A stretch of 10,349 nt of DNA. It comes from Chloroflexota bacterium (GTDB lineage Bacteria; Chloroflexota; Anaerolineae; Aggregatilineales; Phototrophicaceae). How positions within the stretch are numbered: position 1 is the stretch's first letter; each line of letters starts with the position of its first letter. The position numbers and the translations under genes are program-made. Positions 1 to 4,974 of this stretch are shown here, piece by piece. The notes under the pieces are model-generated. The model was not told the origin of the DNA and did not search any database. It was given only the letters and a program-made list of their open reading frames with translations. Location of the stretch: assembly GCA_023392115.1 (NCBI GenBank), contig JAEVZT010000536.1, positions 1 to 10,349 of the forward strand, given 5' to 3'.

Positions 1-89
1 TCGTCACCGGCTGGCTCGGCGGCGAGATGAGCTACCGCCACAAGATCGGCGTCAACAGTGCCAAATCCGACACGCTTCCGGGTGCGTAA
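1..89 (+). CDS. C-terminal end of a DUF2231-type membrane protein (partial)
   Basis: The window opens inside a reading frame whose codons begin at position 3 and which ends with TAA at 87-89, leaving 28 visible residues. They include WLGGEMSYRHKIGV, which matches the usual ending of DUF2231 predicted membrane proteins (a last helix followed by a 'GG-x-x-x-YRH-x-x-GV' tail). The rest of the protein lies outside the window, so length and membrane segments cannot be checked. The next gene starts 42 nt downstream on the same strand with its own ribosome binding site, so the two are probably co-transcribed. No biochemical role is established for DUF2231. The family call rests on a short tail and is moderately sure. 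Confidence 0.6.
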   Translation, partial: VTGWLGGEMSYRHKIGVNSAKSDTLPGA

Positions 90-131
90 CCCGCAGATTC
101 AACACCCTTGAAAGCGCAAGAGGAGAATCTT

Positions 132-923
132 ATGACCGCCACATCCGATCGTTCCATGTATGATACGCTCGCGTCGAAGAACGAAGAACGTCAAGTCACG
201 CAGCAGTACATGAGCAATGTCAACGTCAGCAAGCCGGAGCGCAACCTGTCGATTGCCAGCGGCTTGACGCTGATCGTCGCCGGAATCCGGCGCGGCGACC
301 TGCGCGGCTTCCTAATGACCGTCGCCGGCGGCTACATGCTGCTGCGCGGCGTGACGGGACACTGCATGATGTACCGACTGCTCGGCATGAATACCGCCGT
401 CGAGACGAACAAGATGCGCGTCAGCGTGCCGCACGAGCAGGGCATTCACGTCGAGGCGTCGGTGACTGTCAACCGTCCGGTTGAGGAAGTCTTCGCGTAC
501 TGGCGCAATTTTGAGAACCTGCCGCAGATCATGAAGCATCTTGAGAAGGTCGAAGTGATGGAAGGACGCCGCTCCCACTGGACGGCAAAAGCGCCCGCGG
601 GGTTGAATGTATCGTGGGACGCCGAGATCATCACCGAGCGGCGCAATGAGCTGATCGGCTGGCGCTCACTCGCCGACTCGCATGTCGCCAATGCCGGTTC
701 TGTCCGCTTTAACACGCTGCCGGGTGGTCAGGCAACCGAGATTCATGTTTCGCTCGAATACGTGCCGCCCGCCGGGCAGATCGGTGCGGCGATTGCCCGG
801 CTGCTTGGGGAAGAGCCACAGGTGCAGATCGAGGACGACCTGAAGCGCTTCAAGCAGATGATGGAATCGCGGGCGACGACGACCAGCACGTCGCCGACCA
901 TGAACCCTCCCGGATCGATGTAA
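132..923 (+). CDS. DUF2892 membrane anchor + SRPBCC (polyketide cyclase/dehydrase-like) protein
   Basis: A 263-residue protein. ATG at 132 is preferred over the upstream in-frame TTG at 108 because AGAGGAG sits just upstream of 132. Residues about 31-90 are a DUF2892 (YgaP-type inner membrane) region: NVSKPERNLS, then two hydrophobic stretches around 40-51 and 60-73, then TGHCMMYRLLG. Residues about 104-245 are an SRPBCC domain, a helix-grip fold that encloses a hydrophobic ligand, with family phrases such as VNRPVEEVFAYWRNFENLP, SHWTAKAPAG and LLGEEPQVQIEDDLKRFKQ. The C-terminal tail after about 247 is low-complexity (Thr/Ser/Pro). The SRPBCC domain presumably lies on the cytosolic side, tethered to the membrane. 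The ligand is unknown; roles in lipid or stress physiology are only guessed for this architecture. It is downstream of a DUF2231 gene, another uncharacterised membrane family, and converges on the ABC-F gene. Confidence 0.88.
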   Translation: MTATSDRSMYDTLASKNEERQVTQQYMSNVNVSKPERNLSIASGLTLIVAGIRRGDLRGFLMTVAGGYMLLRGVTGHCMMYRLLGMNTAVETNKMRVSVPHEQGIHVEASVTVNRPVEEVFAYWRNFENLPQIMKHLEKVEVMEGRRSHWTAKAPAGLNVSWDAEIITERRNELIGWRSLADSHVANAGSVRFNTLPGGQATEIHVSLEYVPPAGQIGAAIARLLGEEPQVQIEDDLKRFKQMMESRATTTSTSPTMNPPGSM

Positions 924-930
924 AACATAA

Positions 931-1051
931 ACCCCTCACCCTGTGCGACCTGTGGTCGCCCTGTCCCTCTCCCACGCAAACGGGGAGAGGGGATAAAAAA
1001 CGTTACTGTTCGCTCCCCTCCCCGAATTCGGGGTGGGGATGGGGGTGGGGT
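931..1051. repeat. GC-rich palindromic intergenic repeat (REP/MITE-like) between convergent genes
   Basis: This unit fills almost the whole gap between the SRPBCC gene and the convergent ABC-F gene. It contains: hairpin 1, GCGACC 945-950 / GGTCGC 954-959, loop TGT; hairpin 2, CCCTCTCCC 965-973 / GGGAGAGGG 983-991, 9-nt loop; and palindrome 3 at 1015-1038, CCCC-T-CCCC-GAATTC-GGGG-T-GGGG, with one T/T mismatch. The ends are imperfect inverted repeats: ACCCCTCACCC at 931-941 against GGGGGTGGGGT at 1041-1051 (9 of 11 pair). Elements with this CCCCTCACCC / CCCTCTCCC vocabulary are widespread intergenic repeats in GC-rich bacteria including Chloroflexota. It may help end transcription from both sides, but no hairpin is followed directly by a T-run, so it is not called a canonical terminator. 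Confidence 0.65.
1030..1050 (+). other. G-quadruplex motif
   Basis: Four G-runs lie in the order G4-T-G4-AT-G5-T-G4, with loops of only 1-2 nt. Short-loop motifs of this kind are among the most stable predicted quadruplexes. The motif ends 5 nt before the stop codon of the minus-strand ABC-F gene. It is on the non-template strand for the SRPBCC transcript, whose RNA would carry it if transcription reads that far; the ABC-F transcript would carry the C-rich complement. Confidence 0.7.
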
Positions 1052-1055
1052 CAGA

Positions 1056-2735
1056 TTACCCCACCCGTTCGGCAAGGTGCAGTGCCGCCGGATCGACGTT
1101 CTTGTCGAGCCGCCCGCCGCGCATTGCCCAGACTTCGCCGCCGAACTGCTGCAGGAAGCGCCGATCATGCGACACGGCGATCACCGGACCGGGAAACTGG
1201 CGGATCGCAGCTTCCAGCCCTTCAAGCACGTCAAAGCTGACGTCATTCGTCGGCTCGTCGAGCAGCAGTAGATTCGCCCGCACGGCGATCAGCCGCGCGA
1301 TTTGCAGCTTGCGCTGCTGCCCGCTGCTCAACTGCCCGACCTTGCCGCGCAGGTCGTCATAGCGGAACAGCCCCGACCGCAGCAGGATCGACATCAACTG
1401 CTGATCATGTCCGTCAAGCCCCACGCGGTACGCCTCGAAAATATCCGCTGAGGGGTCGAGCGTCCGCCGTTCCTGATCGAGATAGCCAAGTTGCACCGCC
1501 GGGTTGACGTAGACCGAACCGGCGTCCGGCGTTTCGGCGCGCGCAAGAATACGCAGCAGCGTCGACTTGCCCGCGCCGTTCTCGCCGACAATAGCGATTC
1601 GGCTGTGGACGCCAACGGTGAAGCTCACGCCATCGAGGATGACGCGGTCGCCATAGACCTTGCGTACCCCATCAACAATCAGCGGCATGCGCCCCTTGAG
1701 CGTTTCTGGCTCGAAATCCGCTTCAAAGCGCAGCGGATCGGGCGGTTCGGGGATCGGGTCGGCTTCGATGCGCTTCAGCTTTTCCTCGGCGACGCGGATG
1801 CGCTTGGATACCGTGTTGTCGTGGGTCGCCTTCTTGATGTTGATGACGAACTTGTCGTTGTCGGTGTGCGCTCGGTAGTTCGAGTTGCGATGCGCCGTCT
1901 CCTTGATGGCAATCCGCAGCGTCTTGATCTCTTCCTGCTGGCGCTGGTAGTCGAGTTCCCACTGGTGGCGCTCGCGCGTCTTGACATCCAGATAGGCGTC
2001 ATAGTTCCCGGCGTAGCGCCGCGCCGTCCGCGTGTGCTCGTCGATCTCGATGATCGCGTTGACCGTGCGGTTGAGGAACTGGCGGTCGTGCGAGACGATC
2101 AGCGCCGCGCCGCGGTAGCGACTCAGGTAATCCTCAAGCCACGCCAGCATGGCGAAGTCGAGGTGATTGGTCGGCTCGTCGAGCAGCAGTACATCAGGCG
2201 CGCCAAGCAGCAGCATCGCCAGCCCGACGCGAGCCTTCTCGCCGCCCGAAAGCGATGCAAACGGGCGGTCGCGGTTGATGTGCGCCACGCCCAACCCCTG
2301 TAACACAGTATCCACCCGGTAATCGAGTTCATAGCCGCCGTAGCGGTCAAAGTGATCGCTCGCGTCGCCGTATTCGCGCAGGATCGCGTCGAGCGCGTCG
2401 CCCTCGGCGCTGCCCATCTCGACTTCCAGCGCGCGCATCCGCCGTTCAAGCGCGTGGATGTGCGCCAGCGCCTCGGCGATCAGCGTGTCCAGCGACTTGT
2501 CGTCAGCGCCCGTGATGGTCTGTGGCAGGTAGCCGAGTTTGCAGTCCGGCGACAGCGCGACATGCCCACTATCAGCGGCGACTTCGCCGGTGACGATCTT
2601 GAGCAGCGTCGACTTGCCGACGCCGTTCGCCCCGACAAGTCCGACGCGCTCGCCGCCATTGAGCGAGAACGACACGCCGTTCAAGACGGGGGCTATCCCG
2701 TAAGTTTTCGTAATGCCTGTGATGGTTAAAAACAT
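1056..2735 (-). CDS. ABC-F family ATPase (translation factor / ribosome protection type)
   Basis: A 559-residue soluble protein with two ABC ATPase domains and no membrane segments, the ABC-F layout. NBD1: Walker A GANGVGKST 35-43, signature LSGGE 162-166, Walker B LLLDEP with catalytic E187, SHD 215-217. A long charged helical linker (the P-site tRNA interaction region) runs from about 220 to 340, rich in R, K, E and Q. NBD2: Walker A GENGAGKST 384-392, signature LSSGQ 469-473, Walker B LLLLDEP with E494, SHD 522-524. In NBD2 the usual 'NHLD' after Walker B reads NDVS. ABC-F proteins bind the ribosomal E site; some rescue stalled ribosomes and some confer resistance to ribosome-targeting antibiotics. 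Sequence alone does not say which applies here. Start ATG 2735 has a good ribosome binding site (AAGGTGG at 2749-2743, 7-nt spacing). The long upstream leader with small ORFs suggests attenuation control. Confidence 0.93.
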   Translation of the reverse strand: MFLTITGITKTYGIAPVLNGVSFSLNGGERVGLVGANGVGKSTLLKIVTGEVAADSGHVALSPDCKLGYLPQTITGADDKSLDTLIAEALAHIHALERRMRALEVEMGSAEGDALDAILREYGDASDHFDRYGGYELDYRVDTVLQGLGVAHINRDRPFASLSGGEKARVGLAMLLLGAPDVLLLDEPTNHLDFAMLAWLEDYLSRYRGAALIVSHDRQFLNRTVNAIIEIDEHTRTARRYAGNYDAYLDVKTRERHQWELDYQRQQEEIKTLRIAIKETAHRNSNYRAHTDNDKFVINIKKATHDNTVSKRIRVAEEKLKRIEADPIPEPPDPLRFEADFEPETLKGRMPLIVDGVRKVYGDRVILDGVSFTVGVHSRIAIVGENGAGKSTLLRILARAETPDAGSVYVNPAVQLGYLDQERRTLDPSADIFEAYRVGLDGHDQQLMSILLRSGLFRYDDLRGKVGQLSSGQQRKLQIARLIAVRANLLLLDEPTNDVSFDVLEGLEAAIRQFPGPVIAVSHDRRFLQQFGGEVWAMRGGRLDKNVDPAALHLAERVG

Positions 2736-2777
2736 GGCTGCACCACCTTCTGTATGCCGATGTGAATGAAAGAAGGC

Positions 2778-2808
2778 GCGGCGCTTTTCGGAGAATCAAA
2801 AACGCCGC
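2778..2808 (-). promoter_or_regulatory. Candidate attenuator hairpin upstream of the ABC-F gene
   Basis: On the minus strand GCGGCG pairs with CGCCGC, followed inward by a U-G wobble and UUUU/AAAA, giving an 11-bp stem around a 9-nt loop. It ends 42 nt before the ABC-F start codon. The sequence after the 3' arm is only moderately T-rich (CCTTCTTTCATT), so it would be a weak intrinsic terminator at best. It could instead act by pausing polymerase or competing with another fold. The 13-residue upstream ORF ends inside this hairpin, so a translating or stalled ribosome would unfold it. Confidence 0.4.
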
Positions 2809-2837
2809 CGGTGGACAACCCCCAGCAGCGTCTGCAT
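2796..2837 (-). promoter_or_regulatory. Upstream ORF (MQTLLGVVHRRRF) overlapping the attenuator hairpin
   Basis: A 13-codon ORF with ATG at 2837-2835 and TGA at 2798-2796, in the ABC-F leader. Its last codons (CGG CGG CGT TTT) and stop form the 5' arm and inner stem of the hairpin at 2778-2808, the geometry expected of a leader peptide. Its ATG sits in the 4-nt loop of a 5-bp hairpin (2830-2843). No clear Shine-Dalgarno sequence precedes it, so translation is uncertain. Confidence 0.3.
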
Positions 2838-2871
2838 TCAGACTTAGGCAGTGTCGGCGGAACTCCGCCTA

Positions 2872-2889
2872 TCACACACAAAGCAGCAT
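2872..2889 (-). promoter_or_regulatory. Upstream mini-ORF MLLCV in the ABC-F leader
   Basis: ATG CTG CTT TGT GTG TGA, five codons plus stop, lies directly upstream of the GGCGG/CCGCC hairpin. No recognisable ribosome binding site precedes it. It is recorded because several short ORFs occur in the same leader. On its own it could easily be chance. Confidence 0.15.
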
Positions 2890-2912
2890 CAGCAAACGGG
2901 GTTGATCCACGA

Positions 2913-2942
2913 TCAAGCCGGTGTACTGATGTCGGTGTGCAT
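2913..2942 (-). promoter_or_regulatory. Upstream mini-ORF MHTDISTPA in the ABC-F leader
   Basis: Nine codons plus TGA. It has the best ribosome binding site of the three leader ORFs: AAAGG about 6 nt before the ATG. Its stop codon lies inside the palindrome TTGATC-CAC-GATCAA (2902-2916), so a ribosome here would mask that structure. Confidence 0.3.
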
Positions 2943-3008
2943 GTCTGCCCTTTCGCTTATGCGTTCGATAGTCACGGGAGATCGCCTTGACCCGCCGTGA
3001 CAGAGTTT

Positions 3009-3037
3009 ATGTTGCCATGTTTCTAACATGCTGTCAA
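3009..3037 (-). promoter_or_regulatory. Promoter for the ABC-F gene with a palindrome in its spacer
   Basis: On the minus strand there is a consensus -35 box TTGACA at 3037-3032. The -10 is less clear: CAACAT sits at 17-bp spacing (3014-3009), or CATAAA at 20 bp. The spacer contains a perfect inverted repeat, CATGTT 3016-3021 / AACATG 3025-3030 with a 3-bp centre, well placed for a repressor. It lies about 40 nt beyond the stop of the upstream 110-residue gene, consistent with separate transcription of the ABC-F gene. The -35 and the palindrome are clear; the -10 assignment is weak. Confidence 0.4.
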
Positions 3038-3077
3038 TAGCCGCGTCACGATCCCCCGCAGGCATTCAAACGGTGTC

Positions 3078-3410
3078 CTACGACAGCGGGTCAAAGCTCG
3101 TTTGCTTGCGCTGGTTGATCAGCACGACCTGCGCGTCCGAACCGTAGAGCAGGCGGTTGACATACGGGTTCTGCAGCACAACCATGCGCTGCGTTTCGCC
3201 GCCGCGTTCCAGCTCGATGTGATACAGGCACACGCGCCGAACACCCGCGAGCCAGAATTCCTGTCGAAAGACGACCCCGCGCACCTTCCAACCCTCGTCA
3301 AGGGCAGTTACGAGCGCATCACCGCCGGTGTATTTTTCTGAGAATGGATTCCAGTGCCGGTAATTGGCGGGAGTGTCCATCTCGTCAGAGGCATACGTGA
3401 TTTCAGACAT
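3078..3410 (-). CDS. Hypothetical protein, 110 residues
   Basis: I do not recognise a named family. The protein begins MSEITYASDE, contains NPFSEKYTGGDALVTALDEGWKV near its first third, then a likely beta-rich stretch (RGVVFRQEFWLAGVRRVCLYHIELER, QRMVVLQNPYVNRLL) and ends TSFDPLS. It has no signal peptide or membrane segment and looks like a small soluble cytosolic protein. ATG at 3410 is chosen over the TTG at 3425 because GGAGAAGGA lies 5 nt before it; the TTG would fall inside that site. The start overlaps by 8 nt the stop (TGA 3405-3403) of a possible upstream gene remnant. A conserved lineage-specific protein is likely from its evenly protein-like composition; function unknown. Confidence 0.75.
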   Translation of the reverse strand: MSEITYASDEMDTPANYRHWNPFSEKYTGGDALVTALDEGWKVRGVVFRQEFWLAGVRRVCLYHIELERGGETQRMVVLQNPYVNRLLYGSDAQVVLINQRKQTSFDPLS

Positions 3411-3676
3411 GACGTCCTTCTCCAACTTTTGAAAAGTGTTTCTTCAGGGCGATGTAGTCATCCATCGTTTGCGGTGAATTTAGGATAATGCCTGTTTTGC
3501 TATACGAAAAGATAGCATTCGACGGAAATTTCGCAGTCCCAAAAGTTGCAGCAGTTACTACGCCTTTCGTACCACATAATCCTGCTTGAAATAGTCTTTT
3601 GTCGAGGAATCCTCTCGTGGGCTATGTTCAGTCCTAACAGCTGGCCTCCTCTGAAGGCGAAATGAAAGGTAGTCAA
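3403..3676 (-). pseudogene. Possible frameshifted gene remnant upstream of the hypothetical gene
   Basis: An open frame of 72 codons (3621 down to TGA at 3405-3403) reads as plausible protein, including FLDKRLFQAGLCGTKGVV, NAIFSYSKTGIIL and DDYIALKKHFSKVGEGRHV, but it has no start codon at its 5' end. One frame over, from a TTG at 3676, comes MTTFHFAFRGGQLLGLNIAHERI. A single-base shift near 3605-3620 would join the two into one protein of about 90 residues. Codon use (TTA, AGA, ACT, GTA) and base composition are more AT-rich than the neighbours, which fits recent acquisition or decay. The stop overlaps the start of the 110-residue gene, as in a coupled operon. I cannot name the family. It may also be chance in a low-GC spacer. 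Confidence 0.3.
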
Positions 3677-3793
3677 CTAGTTACCCAGAAGTTACCCCCT
3701 CAGCGCTATTTACACCCTCATGCGGCGCGACTACTTTATAACTATTCACATTAAACCCTTAGCGTGACTGTGGATGAAATGGATAGGAAGATA
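3411..3793. other. Low-GC intergenic region between divergent genes
   Basis: This region of about 380 bp separates the minus-strand hypothetical gene from the plus-strand glycosyltransferase gene and is clearly poorer in G+C than the coding regions around it. It holds the possible gene remnant (3403-3676), the palindrome ACTTTT-G-AAAAGT (3425-3437) just upstream of the hypothetical gene's ribosome binding site, and the direct repeat GTTACCC-N4-GTTACCC (3680-3697). It also has promoter-like boxes for the glycosyltransferase gene, TTTACA 3709-3714 and TATAAC 3737-3742, whose 22-bp spacing is too wide to be convincing. No full-length intact gene is evident. Confidence 0.6.
3680..3697 (+). promoter_or_regulatory. 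Direct repeat with 11-bp period (candidate response-regulator site)
   Basis: GTTACCC at 3680-3686 is repeated exactly at 3691-3697 with a 4-bp spacer. This is the 7+4 geometry of direct-repeat sites bound by OmpR/PhoB-type response regulators. It lies about 100 bp upstream of the glycosyltransferase start, just ahead of the promoter-like TTTACA. Sequence is observed; the regulator is unknown. Confidence 0.3.
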
Positions 3794-4882
3794 ATGCGAC
3801 TCCTGATGACGACTGACACAGTCGTGACCGAACAATGGCAGCACACCCTCGATCTGATCACGGCGCTGCAAACCTATGACATTGAAGTCGCGCTGGCGAC
3901 GATGGGCGCGCCGCTGACAGCGGATCAGCGCCGGGAAGCGCGCCGCATCCCCGGCTTGAGCCTGTACGAAAGCACCTACAAGCTCGAGTGGATGCCTGAT
4001 GGCTGGCGCGACATCAGCAAGGCGGGCGAGTGGCTGCGCGATCTGGAAGCAGTCGTCAAGGCGGACGTCATCCACCTACACCAGTACGCTTACGGCGCGC
4101 TGGCGTGGCGCGCGCCGGTGATCATCAGCGGGCATGCCTGCGCCCTGTCGTGGTGGTGGGCTGTCAACGGCGAGGACGCCCCTGCCGTGTGGGATAGCTA
4201 CCGCGACCGGGCTGCGCGCGGGCTGCGCTGCGCGAGCATCGTCGTCGCGCCAACCTATGCCATGCTCAACGAACTCGAACAGTACTACGGATCGCTGCCG
4301 CTCAGCTACGTCATCCCGACCGGGCGCTCACGCGATCTGCTTGCGGCTCAGGAGAAAGACCCGATCATCCTCGGCGTCGGCGCGACCGGCGACCGTGCCA
4401 AGAACCTCGCCGCGCTCGACCGCGTCGCGCCCTTGCTCAGCTGGCGCGTGTGCATCGCCGGTGAGAACAGCCGCGCCGGGCTGCACCAAACGCTGCATAA
4501 CGTCGATCTGCTCGGCACTCTGGCGAGAGGTGACCTCGATCGCTGGTACGAACGCGCGGCGATCTTCGCCCTTCCAGCGCGTTATGAGCCGTTCGGCGTG
4601 TCAATCCTCGACGCGGCGCTGTCCGGCTGCGCGCTTGTCCTGACGAGCATTCCGGCGCTGCGCGAAGTGTGGGACGGCGCGGCGATGTTCGTCCCGCAGG
4701 ACAACGACGACGCGCTCCGGCGGGCGCTAGACGCGTTGATTGACGACGCGCCGCTGCGTCAGGCGCTGGCGCTCAGAGCGCAAAAGCGCGCGAGAACCCT
4801 AAGCGCCGATCACATGGCGGCGGGATACGCGCAGCTTTACACCCGTCTGCGCGGCGTCCGGCGGCACGCCAGAAGCGCCTGA
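3794..4882 (+). CDS. GT4-like glycosyltransferase with atypical active-site motifs
   Basis: A 362-residue protein with the GT-B organisation of CAZy family GT4. ATG at 3794 is chosen over the upstream in-frame GTG at 3764 because AGGAAG (3785-3790) precedes it and MRLLMTTDT is the expected first beta-strand. The N-terminal acceptor half includes DVIHLHQYAYG (91-101) and SGHACALSWWW (112-122). The C-terminal donor half includes GVGATGDRAKNL (194-205) and PARYEPFGVSILDAALSG (261-278). The usual E-x7-E donor motif is E265-x7-D273. The glycine pair expected after strand 1 (TDTVGG...) is replaced by TDTVVTEQW. It would transfer a sugar from a nucleotide-sugar donor in the cytosol; the acceptor is unknown. 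GlgX follows 92 nt downstream but has its own promoter. The fold call is firm; activity is less certain. Confidence 0.85.
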   Translation: MRLLMTTDTVVTEQWQHTLDLITALQTYDIEVALATMGAPLTADQRREARRIPGLSLYESTYKLEWMPDGWRDISKAGEWLRDLEAVVKADVIHLHQYAYGALAWRAPVIISGHACALSWWWAVNGEDAPAVWDSYRDRAARGLRCASIVVAPTYAMLNELEQYYGSLPLSYVIPTGRSRDLLAAQEKDPIILGVGATGDRAKNLAALDRVAPLLSWRVCIAGENSRAGLHQTLHNVDLLGTLARGDLDRWYERAAIFALPARYEPFGVSILDAALSGCALVLTSIPALREVWDGAAMFVPQDNDDALRRALDALIDDAPLRQALALRAQKRARTLSADHMAAGYAQLYTRLRGVRRHARSA

Positions 4883-4883
4883 T

Positions 4884-4912
4884 CTCACACCATTTATTAA
4901 ATCTGCTATAAT
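4884..4912 (+). promoter_or_regulatory. Promoter of glgX
   Basis: A perfect -10 box TATAAT at 4907-4912 is preceded at exactly 17 bp by CTCACA (4884-4889), which matches the TTGACA consensus at 4 of 6 positions. Transcription would start near 4918-4920, inside the inverted repeat described next. The promoter begins directly after the stop codon of the glycosyltransferase gene, so GlgX can be expressed independently. Confidence 0.6.
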
Positions 4913-4948
4913 GATATGCAGATTGTCACATCGAACAATCTGCATATC
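4913..4948 (+). promoter_or_regulatory. Perfect 14-bp inverted repeat at the glgX transcription start
   Basis: GATATGCAGATTGT (4913-4926) and its exact reverse complement ACAATCTGCATATC (4935-4948) are separated by 8 nt. The repeat starts immediately after the TATAAT box and ends 16 nt before the ribosome binding site (AGGAG 4965-4969). No T-run follows it, so it is not a terminator. It is either a dyad operator for a repressor covering the start site, or a stable hairpin at the 5' end of the glgX mRNA. The symmetry is exact; the function is inferred. Confidence 0.7.
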
Positions 4949-4974
4949 TACATACCTCTCGCACAGGAGATCAC

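Larger units (their letters stand above)
2736..3037 (-). promoter_or_regulatory. Structured 5' leader of the ABC-F gene
   Basis: No full-size gene occupies 2736-3077. Read on the minus strand it looks like a long untranslated leader. In transcription order it has a TTGACA promoter box (3037-3032); hairpin GTCACGG/CCGTGAC (arms 2995-3001 and 2971-2977); a nine-residue ORF (2942-2913); palindrome TTGATC-N3-GATCAA (2902-2916); a five-residue ORF (2889-2872); hairpin GGCGG/CCGCC (2856-2869); hairpin GTCTG/CAGAC (2830-2843), which holds the start codon of a 13-residue ORF in its loop; an 11-bp hairpin (2778-2808); then the ABC-F ribosome binding site. Several ABC-F resistance genes (for example vmlR) are known to be regulated by ribosome-mediated attenuation in such leaders. 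The structures are seen directly; the regulatory role is inferred. Confidence 0.5.

Noticed and set aside
965..1000. CCCTCTCCC hairpin followed by ATAAAAAA as a classical terminator
   Set aside because: On the plus strand the hairpin is followed by A-rich, not T-rich, sequence. On the minus strand the T-run precedes this hairpin and comes 14 nt or more after the next one, so neither strand has canonical geometry.
1491..2303. 270-codon open frame on the plus strand
   Set aside because: Antisense to the well-supported ABC-F gene, no ribosome binding site, no recognisable domain.
2766..2990. 74-codon plus-strand frame in the ABC-F leader region
   Set aside because: No ribosome binding site and no protein-like pattern; the region is better explained as a structured leader on the other strand.
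3488..3589. 33-codon plus-strand ORF (MPVLLYEKIAF...) with AGGA just upstream
   Set aside because: Too short to judge, spacing to AGGA is too tight, and it is antisense to the longer possible gene remnant. Either strand could be chance.
4134..4643. 169-codon open frame on the plus strand
   Set aside because: Out-of-frame inside the glycosyltransferase gene; composition (Ser/Arg/Thr/Pro-rich) is typical of a shifted frame.
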